A DNA stretch of 12,734 nt from Candidatus Eiseniibacteriota bacterium. GTDB lineage: Bacteria > Eisenbacteria > RBG-16-71-46 > JAGVPR01. Under the pieces are notes generated by a model. That model worked only from the letters and a program-made list of their open reading frames with translations. It had not been told where the DNA came from and did no database searches. Positions 1-9,735 of the stretch are shown in pieces (positions within the stretch are counted from its first letter, which is position 1; every line of letters starts with the position of its first letter). Location of the stretch: positions 1-12,734 of the forward strand of contig JAGVPR010000009.1 in NCBI GenBank assembly GCA_020052115.1, in the 5' to 3' direction. Both the position numbers and the translations under genes were made by a program.

Positions 1-1296
1 GCCGAAGCGCGTGACCGGGATCTGAAGCGCGAGCGCGCTGTCGGGGTTCTCGGCGGGCGCGGGCCATGACCCGATGCGCGGAAGCGGTACCTTCGCGAGC
101 GAGCGGCGATGCGGGTTCACCCTCGATGCCGTTTCCGCCGGCGGCACCCATGCGCCGAAGATCTCGACCGAGTCCACGTTCGAGGCTTCGATGCGGATCG
201 CGATCTCGCCGCCGAGCGGGAAGTACCCCTCGGTGGGGTCCATGCGAAGTGACGGCCAGAGGTGAGGCGTTGTCACCTTGGCGGATTCGTCTTGCTGGAG
301 GCGCCCGCCGAGCAGCGACGGCAGCCCTCGCCTTAGCGTCAACTGGTACGTGGCGCCGGCCCTGAAGCCGTCGCTCTGGAGCGAAAACGAGGCGGCATCA
401 CCGGAGCGGATCACGAAGGGGCCCACCGGCGGCTCGATCTCGAGATATGACGGCAGAGTGTCGCGGTCCACGGGGCCTGCCAGCTCGAGGTAGAGGCCGC
501 CATCATGGCCGTTCACCGACACGATGGACGGCGGGCCGTACGTCCGAAACGGGATGCGGATCGAATCCGCGAGTCCGACCGCGTGCTTGCCGAACGGAAA
601 CTCCGGCGAGACGCGAAGCTCAAACGCCGACGCGGGAGGCATCGGCGCCGCGGGCTCGAGAGCGAGGACCCTGCGTGCGTTCTCGGGCGTGAGATCCCTG
701 CCGAAGAATTCACGCAGCGCCAAGGAGTCGGGCTCTGTCCTTCGCAGCGGAATGCGGCCCGTCGGACCGGCGAGCCAGACGTGCTTCTCGGCGCCGCGAG
801 CGGGCGGGAGCGTGAACACGAAGTAGAGAGGTTGATCCGCCGCGACCCGCTCTCCGTATGAGGGCACGCTTCGCACGAGCCGGGGCCGGCCGACGACGAT
901 TTCCCAGGTGAAATCCGTCGCGGTCACATGCCCGTCCAGCGAGCGCACGCCCTTCGGGACGCGGCAGCGGAAGCGCGTTCCCGCGGGAATCTCGGTGCGC
1001 GGCATGAAGGAGAGGGCGCGCGACCCGATCCACGAGAAGCTCCCGTCCAACTTTGGCTCCATCCGGAGAGGCGGTTTTCCCTCCGCGGGTCCCCGTGAGC
1101 CAAGCGGCACCATCGGTTCGTCGAAGACGACGTCAATCGAGTGTAGCGATGCGATCTCGCCCTGAGGCGATCCCATGATCACATCGAGGCCCGTGGGGCC
1201 GCTCGCGATCGGTGCGCGGCGCGCCAGGAAAAACCATGCGAGGACGGAGAGGACCAGAGCGGCGAGCGGGACGATGACGCGACGAGCGCGGTTCAT
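1..1296 (-). CDS. Bacterial alpha-2-macroglobulin-like protein, N-terminal part (gene continues off the left edge)
   Basis: The reverse strand is open from an ATG at 1296-1294 to the first base of the window, 432 codons with no stop. GGAGGG at 1305-1300 sits just upstream, which supports this start. Residues about 7-25 are a hydrophobic export or anchor segment. The following part reads like the N-terminal macroglobulin-type domains of bacterial alpha-2-macroglobulins (COG2373, YfhM-like): a stretch with VVFDEPMVPLG, then a Trp-containing strand and 'EIPAGTRFRCRVPKGVRSLDG' around residues 91-111, then 'FTWEIVVGRP' and 'LYFVFTLP'. Family members are 1500-2000 residue periplasmic or envelope proteins thought to trap proteases. 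The thioester and bait regions would lie outside the window, so inhibitory activity cannot be judged. PbpC, a frequent partner, is not in view. Family assignment rests on recognised sequence pattern only; a generic Big/Ig-like surface protein is the alternative. Confidence 0.75.
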   Translation of the reverse strand, partial: MNRARRVIVPLAALVLSVLAWFFLARRAPIASGPTGLDVIMGSPQGEIASLHSIDVVFDEPMVPLGSRGPAEGKPPLRMEPKLDGSFSWIGSRALSFMPRTEIPAGTRFRCRVPKGVRSLDGHVTATDFTWEIVVGRPRLVRSVPSYGERVAADQPLYFVFTLPPARGAEKHVWLAGPTGRIPLRRTEPDSLALREFFGRDLTPENARRVLALEPAAPMPPASAFELRVSPEFPFGKHAVGLADSIRIPFRTYGPPSIVSVNGHDGGLYLELAGPVDRDTLPSYLEIEPPVGPFVIRSGDAASFSLQSDGFRAGATYQLTLRRGLPSLLGGRLQQDESAKVTTPHLWPSLRMDPTEGYFPLGGEIAIRIEASNVDSVEIFGAWVPPAETASRVNPHRRSLAKVPLPRIGSWPAPAENPDSALALQIPVTRFG

Positions 1297-1320
1297 GTTC
1301 CCTCCACGAGTGGCGTCTCA

Positions 1321-1358
1321 CGGCTTGATCGGTCCGCGTGTCCGGACCGACACGGCCG
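1321..1358. repeat. Imperfect inverted repeat upstream of the alpha-2-macroglobulin-like gene
   Basis: TCGGTCCG at 1329-1336 is the exact reverse complement of CGGACCGA at 1343-1350, with a 6-nt loop. Outside this core, CGGC at 1321-1324 pairs with GCCG at 1355-1358 across a symmetric 4x4 internal loop. It lies 25-62 nt upstream of the ATG at 1296 (reverse strand) and about 90 nt before the pseudogene on the plus strand. No T-tract follows on either strand, so an intrinsic terminator is unlikely; an operator or a 5' leader hairpin is possible. No regulator can be named. Confidence 0.4.
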
Positions 1359-1447
1359 CCGGTCATGATAGCGCGCCTGGAGCGCCGGGGGGCTAGGTTG
1401 AGCGAGGGGACGTTTCGAGAGTGGAATCGCAGTCGGCGTGACGGTAG

Positions 1448-1660
1448 GAGGCCGAGGGAACGCCCGTTCGCGTGATCTCTGCCGAACATCTCGCAGCCAT
1501 CGCACTGGAAACCGGGCGGCCGAAAGACCACGCGCGGCTCGTGCAGTTCGTTGAATCCGGTGTTCTCGATTCCAAGCGATTCGAGGAGATCCTCCGGCGT
1601 CACGGTTTGCAGGGGAGATGGAAGGCTTACGAGAAGCGATTCTCCGAGGGTGCCCCATGA
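1448..1660 (+). pseudogene. C-terminal fragment of a nucleotidyltransferase-like protein (probably decayed)
   Basis: The frame is open from 1448, just after a TAG at 1445-1447, to TGA at 1658-1660. Its product contains 'GTPVRVISAEHLAAIALETG' and 'RPKDHARLVQFVESG', then a charged helical tail ending near 'RWKAYEKRF'. This resembles the C-terminal end of small nucleotidyltransferases of the AbiEii/MNT type, where a 'VISREHL...K...GR.(K/Q)D..D' segment follows the catalytic domain. The catalytic N-terminus (GS...D.D) is absent. The only in-frame start, GTG at 1472, has its nearest purine-rich stretch about 13 nt upstream. In another frame, 1413-1445 encodes FREWNRSRRDG, which could be the preceding residues before a frameshift near 1445. 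The next gene overlaps its stop by ATGA. It could instead be a genuine short ORF. Confidence 0.45.
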
Positions 1661-1821
1661 CATTCGACATGCAGGAGATCCTCAAGAGCAAACGGGCCTA
1701 CCGCGAGCGGCTCGCGGCGCTCCCGATCGGGGAAAAGCTGCGGATGCTGGAAGTCCTGCGAGAGCGTTGCCTCGAGATCGCGGCGGTGCGCGAGAAAGAG
1801 CGATCCAAGCCGCGTTCCTGA
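1657..1821 (+). CDS. Small conserved-type protein partnered with the nucleotidyltransferase-like ORF
   Basis: The 54-residue product begins MTFDMQEILKSKRAYRERLA, continues with 'LPIGEKLRMLEVLRERCLEI' and ends in a basic tail. ATG at 1657 is preferred over the in-frame ATG at 1618 because it overlaps the upstream stop as ATGA and has GAGGG at 1646-1650, six nt before it. The protein is almost entirely charged amphipathic helix with no export signal or membrane segment. I recognise the pattern 'ILKSKRA.R..LA.LPI.EKLR.LE.LRER' from short ORFs next to nucleotidyltransferase genes, but I know of no tested function, and a toxin-antitoxin role would be speculation. It ends only 10 nt from the stop of the convergent propeller gene. 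Being intact while its partner looks broken is unusual for an addiction pair. Confidence 0.6.
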   Translation: MTFDMQEILKSKRAYRERLAALPIGEKLRMLEVLRERCLEIAAVREKERSKPRS

Positions 1822-1831
1822 GGCGCAGTTC

Positions 1832-4612
1832 CTACCGCGTCAGTGTGATCTTGCTCGTCCGAGCCGCTCCCGTCGCCTCCAACCGCACAAAGTAGGTTCC
1901 TGATGCGACCGGAAGGCCGGATGCATCACGCCCGTTCCAGGTCGCAGTGTGGTGACCCGCCTCCTGTTGCTCGTGCCTCAACGTGGCCACGCGGCGACCC
2001 TGAGCGTCGACGATGAGCAGATTCACCATCGCCGAGTGGGGTAGGGCGTACGTGATGCTCGCGCGGTCGGCGAAGGGGTTTGGGTTTGCGGCTTCGAGCG
2101 CGAGCGCGCGCGGCAGGCCGGCTGGCGCTAGTGTCACCGGACCGAACCACTGCTCGGAGCCGTCGCGAGAGACGGCAAGCAGCCAGTACTCGGCGCCGGC
2201 CACAGGCGGCGAGGTGTCGATGAACTCGCAGTCGGCTTCGCAGGCGGTGAGCCTGTCGCTAATGCTCCCGGGCGCGAATCCAGGTCGGGCGCGGTACACA
2301 CGGAAGGCCGCCACACCTTTGGGATTCGCAACGCGCCATTGCACGACGGCGGCGGACCGGCGCCGCTCGACGGTGAAGTCAAGCAGCGCAGCCGACACAG
2401 GCGGCTGTGACCAGGCGGCAAAGTCCCAAGACTCTTTGTCTCCCGCGACCGTGAAGTACCCGCTTGCGAAGAGCGCATTCTGGAAAGTACCGGCGGAATG
2501 GACGGGTCCGTAGATCCCCGAGCCAAGGGATCGCCAGGTGCTCCCGTCCCATCGAGCGATGTGGTTGACCGGAGTCGATCCCGATTGCGTGAACCGTCCG
2601 ACGGCGATCAAAGAGCCTTGATATACAGCGAGGTCCGTCACCTCACCGTCCAACCCCGAAGCCAGCGCATGCCAAGACGTCCCGTCCCATCGTGCGACGC
2701 GAGTCGCCGGGATGCCACCGACAGTCGTGAACAGCCCGCCGGCGATGAGGTCGTCGCCACAGACGACAAACGCATTGACGACGTTGTTGAACCCTGCTCC
2801 CATTGCGTGCCAAGCTGTTCCGTCCCATCGGGCGATGCGATCCGCGGCGACACCTCCCGCGTGGTCGAACCCGCCCGCAACGATGAGGTCTCCCCGATAC
2901 ACGGCAGTGGCCCACGCCGAGCCGCACTCGTAGGGGCCTCTGGTCAGGCCACCACCCAAGCTGGCCCATCGCGTGCCGTTCCAGCGCGCGATGCTACAGA
3001 CCTGCGTGCCGGCCGCTTCGAAGTATCCAGCGGCGATGAGTTCGCCGTCGAAGACAACAAGATCCTCCATGTACGGCCTGACGTCGGCGAGTGGGGTCCA
3101 ATTCGAGAAGTAAGATCCGGCCTGCGACCAAGCCGAGCCATCCCACCTGGCGACGTATGTCTGCCAAGCGTAAGGATCCGATATGTAGAGGCCCCCCGCA
3201 GCGTAAAGATCCTCGCCGAAGTTGCTCAGGGCACGGACGTATGAGTTGAGGCCGGTCGCGAACGCGTGCCAACTTCCACCGCTCCACAGCGCGACATTCG
3301 CGCACGTCACAGGACCCGCTCGGTTGAAGTTGCCGCCGACGACGAGTCCTCCCTGGTGCTCTCTCATCACATAGGCGAAACGGGAGTTTCCCATTGGTCG
3401 ATCCAGGCCGTTCTCGGGAGGGTCTGCGGGACCCAGGCTGGACCACATGTTCCCGTCCCACCAGGCCACTCCGCCGACGCGCACGCCCCCGGCGTCAGCG
3501 AAGTAGCCACCTACAAGGAGCGAGTCGCCGGCCGCCGCAAAGCACCTTGCTTCCCCCGTGAGGCCGGATCCCAGCGGACTCCAGGAATTCCCATCCCACC
3601 GGGCAACGCGATTCGCGGGCGTGCCACCAGCTGACGTGAAGGCTCCACCTGCGAAGAGGCCTGAGGGCTGACCCAACAGCGCTCTAACGTCTCCGTCCAC
3701 CCCCGAGCCCACGGAAACCCACGCGGACCCATCCCAGCGCGCGATGTGGTTCAGCTGCGATCCGTCGATGGCAGTGAATTCTCCCCCGACGTACAGTTCT
3801 CCTTCGTGTACTGAGAGGGCGCGCACGGCGCCGTTGAAACTGGTTCCTAGCAGTTCCCAGGTTGCGCCCCTCCACCGCCGAACCCCATAGGATTCGCCGG
3901 CGATCAGGTCGCCGTTCCAGACAGCAAGCGCGTTGACGTAGCCGGTAGGAATCCCATTGCCGAGGGCGCCCCAAGATGTTCCGTCCCAGGTGGCTATGTG
4001 ATTGACGACGAGGCCACCGGCCGTGCTGAATGCCCCGGCAGCGACCAGTCGGCCCTCATGAAGCAGCAATGCGAACACGACACTACTCACACCCGTGTCG
4101 AGCGTCGACCACGCCGTTCCGTCCCAGCGAGCGATGTGATGGACCGGCTGCCCGCCCGCGTATTGGAAGTGGCCGCCGATTATTAGGTCGCCATTGTACG
4201 TCGCGAAGCAGTGTCCGTCCTCGCTGAGGCCCGAGCCGAATGCGGTCCAAGCGCTCCCATCCCAACGGGCGATGTACTCGGCGGGTTCCGACATGGTCGC
4301 AGCGAAGATCCCAGTCACGAAGACAGAGCCTCTCCAGGTGGCGACGCCGTTGACACTGCCGTTCACCCCAGGCGCGGGATCGGGGTCGCCGAAGCCGCTC
4401 AGCCAGTAGATGTCTTCCGGCACAGATGTGGGGGACTCAGATTGCGAGGAAGCATCTCGAGCGTCGTCGCCCCCGGCGACTGTCTCTGCGGCAATTCCGG
4501 TGTGCGGACTGACAGCCACTATCGTTGCGGACGAGATCAGGAGCATGGTCGAGAAGAGACCGACGCCGAAGATGCTCAGGGCGCGAGTCGAGAGAATGTT
4601 ATGCAGGATCAT
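1832..4612 (-). CDS. Large secreted Trp-repeat propeller protein with C-terminal FlgD-like (type IX-style) sorting domain
   Basis: A 926-residue protein. The ATG at 4612 is preferred because GGAGG at 4625-4621 lies 8 nt upstream; a GTG at 4633 would add seven residues and bury that site. Residues about 5-42 form an export signal with a hydrophobic core (IFGVGLFSTMLLISSATIVA). A spacer rich in Ser, Asp and Pro is followed at roughly 90-740 by 14 units built on '(I/V)ARWDG..W..LG.G', then 'A...DL(I/V)(A/V)GG.F..AGG'. Residues 741-823 look Fn3-like. The last 90 residues hold 'ANPNPFADRASITYALP', 'DAQGRRVATL', 'WNGRDASGLPVASGTYFVRL' and a basic KITLTR end, typical of FlgD-Ig/type A sorting domains in FCB-like bacteria. 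A surface or secreted binding role is inferred; no enzyme motif is seen. It is convergent with the small ORF and divergent from dnaE. It is also the only part of the window with RTCGAY sites. Confidence 0.85.
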   Translation of the reverse strand: MILHNILSTRALSIFGVGLFSTMLLISSATIVAVSPHTGIAAETVAGGDDARDASSQSESPTSVPEDIYWLSGFGDPDPAPGVNGSVNGVATWRGSVFVTGIFAATMSEPAEYIARWDGSAWTAFGSGLSEDGHCFATYNGDLIIGGHFQYAGGQPVHHIARWDGTAWSTLDTGVSSVVFALLLHEGRLVAAGAFSTAGGLVVNHIATWDGTSWGALGNGIPTGYVNALAVWNGDLIAGESYGVRRWRGATWELLGTSFNGAVRALSVHEGELYVGGEFTAIDGSQLNHIARWDGSAWVSVGSGVDGDVRALLGQPSGLFAGGAFTSAGGTPANRVARWDGNSWSPLGSGLTGEARCFAAAGDSLLVGGYFADAGGVRVGGVAWWDGNMWSSLGPADPPENGLDRPMGNSRFAYVMREHQGGLVVGGNFNRAGPVTCANVALWSGGSWHAFATGLNSYVRALSNFGEDLYAAGGLYISDPYAWQTYVARWDGSAWSQAGSYFSNWTPLADVRPYMEDLVVFDGELIAAGYFEAAGTQVCSIARWNGTRWASLGGGLTRGPYECGSAWATAVYRGDLIVAGGFDHAGGVAADRIARWDGTAWHAMGAGFNNVVNAFVVCGDDLIAGGLFTTVGGIPATRVARWDGTSWHALASGLDGEVTDLAVYQGSLIAVGRFTQSGSTPVNHIARWDGSTWRSLGSGIYGPVHSAGTFQNALFASGYFTVAGDKESWDFAAWSQPPVSAALLDFTVERRRSAAVVQWRVANPKGVAAFRVYRARPGFAPGSISDRLTACEADCEFIDTSPPVAGAEYWLLAVSRDGSEQWFGPVTLAPAGLPRALALEAANPNPFADRASITYALPHSAMVNLLIVDAQGRRVATLRHEQQEAGHHTATWNGRDASGLPVASGTYFVRLEATGAARTSKITLTR
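2399..4351 (-). repeat. Tandem protein repeat array: 14 Trp-anchored units, modal period 46 residues (138 bp)
   Basis: In numbering from the ATG at 4612, the second-strand Trp of each unit falls at 117, 163, 209, 247, 293, 339, 385, 443, 490, 544, 596, 642, 688 and 734. Eight of the 13 spacings are exactly 46 residues; the others are 38, 47, 52, 54 and 58. Each unit shows a hydrophobic strand, a Gly doublet, a Phe/Tyr, a second Gly pair and the ARWDG..W..LG.G end, similar in logic and length to Kelch-type propeller blades. Fourteen units would fit two seven-bladed propellers, which is inference. DNA copies are diverged, with short shared blocks such as cgtcccatcg recurring. Confidence 0.8.
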
Positions 4613-4620
4613 CGTAAGCA

Positions 4621-4625
4621 CCTCC
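4621..4625 (-). promoter_or_regulatory. Ribosome binding site deciding the start of the propeller gene
   Basis: On the reverse strand GGAGG occupies 4625-4621, with 8 nt to the ATG at 4612-4610. It lies inside the longer open frame that starts at GTG 4633, so its presence argues that translation starts at 4612. Confidence 0.65.
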
Positions 4626-4694
4626 GCTGTCACTCTCGCGAGCCACGATCGCGGGCGCGGCCGACGGTCACCGTCGGAAGTGCTCCCTCGCTAG

Positions 4695-4706
4695 GCCGGC
4701 GCCGGC
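4695..4706. repeat. 12-bp perfect GC palindrome in the divergent promoter region
   Basis: GCCGGCGCCGGC reads the same on both strands and is flanked by unpaired bases, so it does not extend. It could be an operator half-site pair, but in GC-rich DNA such palindromes also arise by chance. Confidence 0.3.
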
Positions 4707-4834
4707 TGGAAGGCGTCAACAACAATAGCGCACTTTGCGGTCCGATTCAAGAAGAAGCCCATGCAGCACAACAAAGAACGCCGTTTCGGACGTCCCCTTG
4801 ATTCCCGCCGTCCGCTCGTCCAGAATCGCGACAA

Positions 4835-8409
<3,575 letters not shown>

Positions 8410-8413
<4 letters not shown>

Positions 8414-9237
8414 CCGGCTCGGCCGATCTCCACACTCATACCTTCTACTCCGATGGTCTTCACTCCCCAGAGGAGATTGTCGCGGCGGCCAAGGCGGCCG
8501 GCCTTCGCGCCGTGGCCGTGACCGATCACGACGGCCTGGACGCCATCCCGGCCGCGACCGAGGCAGGAAGGGCGGCGGGCATCGAGGTGATCGCCGGCGT
8601 GGAGCTGTCGGTGGAGATCGAAAACCGCGATGTGCACCTGCTGGGCTATTTCATAGACCCGACGGATGAGCGCTTGAGGAACCACCTGGACCGCTACAGA
8701 CGGTCCCGCGGCGTGCGCGCGGAGGAGATCATCCGCCGGCTGAACGCCATCAACATAGACCTCCGGTGGGACGCGGTCCTTGCCCAAGCGGGGGATGCGG
8801 CCGTCGGCCGGCCGCACATCGCCGCCGCGCTCCTCGAGGAAGGACACGTGGACACCTATGAGGACGCATTCCAGAGATATCTCGGGAACGACAGGCCGTG
8901 CTATGTTAAGAAGGTCTCGGTTCCGCCCGACGAGGCGATTGACGTGATCCACGCCGCCCGTGGTCTCGCGGTGCTGGCCCACCCGGGCCTGTACACGCCG
9001 GGGTCCACGATTGATCTGCTCGTGCACGCCGGGCTCGACGGCATCGAGACTGTTCATCCCAAGCACGCGCCCGATCAGGTGCGTCATTACCAGCGCCTCG
9101 TCAAGGAACTGGGACTCCTGGAGTCCGGGGGTTCGGATTTCCACGGCGCAGGGCGGGGAGAATCGTCCGTAGGGAACCCTTCCGTGCCCTACCGTCTGGT
9201 CGGGGAGATGAAACGGCGTCTGGGGCCCCGCCCGTAG
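8410..9237 (+). CDS. PHP-domain phosphoesterase, RNase AM/TrpH-like
   Basis: A 275-residue protein, close to the ~290 residues of E. coli RNase AM (YciV/TrpH), which degrades short RNAs 5'-3' and hydrolyses nucleoside 3',5'-bisphosphates. PHP metal motifs are complete: DLHTH at 6-10, D15, TDHDG at 38-42, GVE ending at E65, H76, GRPHIA with H136, LAHPG with H191, and GSDFHG with D243 and H245. An insert between H76 and H136 gives the usual cap region. There is no signal peptide, so it should be cytoplasmic. ATG 8410 overlaps the dnaE stop (ATGA), with GGAGGGG at 8398-8404 inside the end of dnaE, which points to translational coupling. Substrate is not shown by sequence; histidinol phosphatase or another PHP activity is possible but less likely given the motif layout. 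Confidence 0.88.
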
Positions 9238-9268
9238 CAGGCCCCGGCGGTCATCCCGAGGAGGCTCG

Positions 9269-9712
9269 ATGCGTCGCTGGCGTTTCGTCATCGCGTTCAC
9301 GGTCATCGCGGCCGCCATGGGGTATCTCGTCCTCAACGGCTTCGACCGCAGCATGGTGTACTACCTCACGGTGAACGAACTGCTCGTGCGCGGCGCCTCC
9401 GCGGGCGAGAACGTCCGCGTGGCCGGGGTCGTCGTGGCGGGAAGCATCGAGAAGGACCCGCGCGCCCTGTCGCTGCGGTTCCTGGTCGAGGACAAGACCG
9501 GCGGCGGACGCACGATCCCCGTCAGCTACGCCGGCCTCGTTCCCGACACATTCCAGGAGAAGAGCGATGTCGTCGTGGAAGGGACCCTCGGCTCCGATGG
9601 GGTCTTCCACGCGCAGACCCTCATGGCGAAGTGTCCTTCGAAGTACGAAGGACAGTACGAGAACCTCGAGAAGAAGGGATCGGTCCGGGCCGCCACCTCC
9701 CAGGCCGGCTGA
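9269..9712 (+). CDS. ccmE: Cytochrome c maturation heme chaperone CcmE, Cys-type variant
   Basis: A 147-residue protein with a single N-terminal membrane segment (about 5-22) and an OB-fold periplasmic domain, the normal size and layout of CcmE, which carries heme covalently from the CcmABCD complex to CcmF. Family marks include 'YYLTVNELL', 'VRVAGVVVAGSI', 'IPVSYAGLVPDTFQEKSDVV' and 'VVEGTLGSDGVFHAQTLMAK'. In E. coli the heme-binding residue is His130 in LAKHDENY. Here the matching position reads LMAKCPSKYEGQ, with Cys122 and Tyr126, the CxxxY form known from archaea and sulfate reducers. GAGGAGG at 9258-9264 supports the ATG at 9269. It lies 31 nt after the PHP gene and 23 nt before ccmF. 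Identity is firm, and the Cys variant is read directly. Confidence 0.93.
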   Translation: MRRWRFVIAFTVIAAAMGYLVLNGFDRSMVYYLTVNELLVRGASAGENVRVAGVVVAGSIEKDPRALSLRFLVEDKTGGGRTIPVSYAGLVPDTFQEKSDVVVEGTLGSDGVFHAQTLMAKCPSKYEGQYENLEKKGSVRAATSQAG

Positions 9713-9735
9713 TCCTCTTCACCGGAAGGCCAACC

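Larger units (their letters stand above)
4613..4834. other. Divergent intergenic region between the propeller gene and dnaE
   Basis: These 222 bases separate two divergent start codons, so promoters for both genes should be here. I see no gene and no convincing -35/-10 pair. A TTGACG on the reverse strand at 4719-4714 has only a poor -10 partner (GCCTAG) 17 nt on. A 12-bp perfect palindrome, GCCGGCGCCGGC, lies at 4695-4706. The 80 bases just before dnaE are locally richer in A than the surroundings. Confidence 0.5.

Noticed and set aside
66..1165. Several plus-strand open frames in the first 1.2 kb
   Set aside because: They are shadows of the minus-strand alpha-2-macroglobulin-like gene, which is open through the whole region and has an RBS and a membrane segment.
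1822..1831. Bidirectional terminator between the convergent small ORF and propeller gene
   Set aside because: Only 10 nt separate the stops, and no stem-loop with a T-tract is visible there.
4613..4633. GTG start at 4633 for the propeller gene
   Set aside because: The GGAGG motif lies inside that extension and is ideally spaced for the ATG at 4612.
4691..4719. Possible promoter on the minus strand (TTGACG, 17-nt spacer, GCCTAG)
   Set aside because: The -10 hexamer matches the consensus at only one position; the -35 match alone is not enough.
9631..9735. Upstream in-frame ATG extending ccmF by 35 residues
   Set aside because: The extension overlaps the end of ccmE and encodes a charged leader; the first membrane helix starts right after the ATG at 9736.
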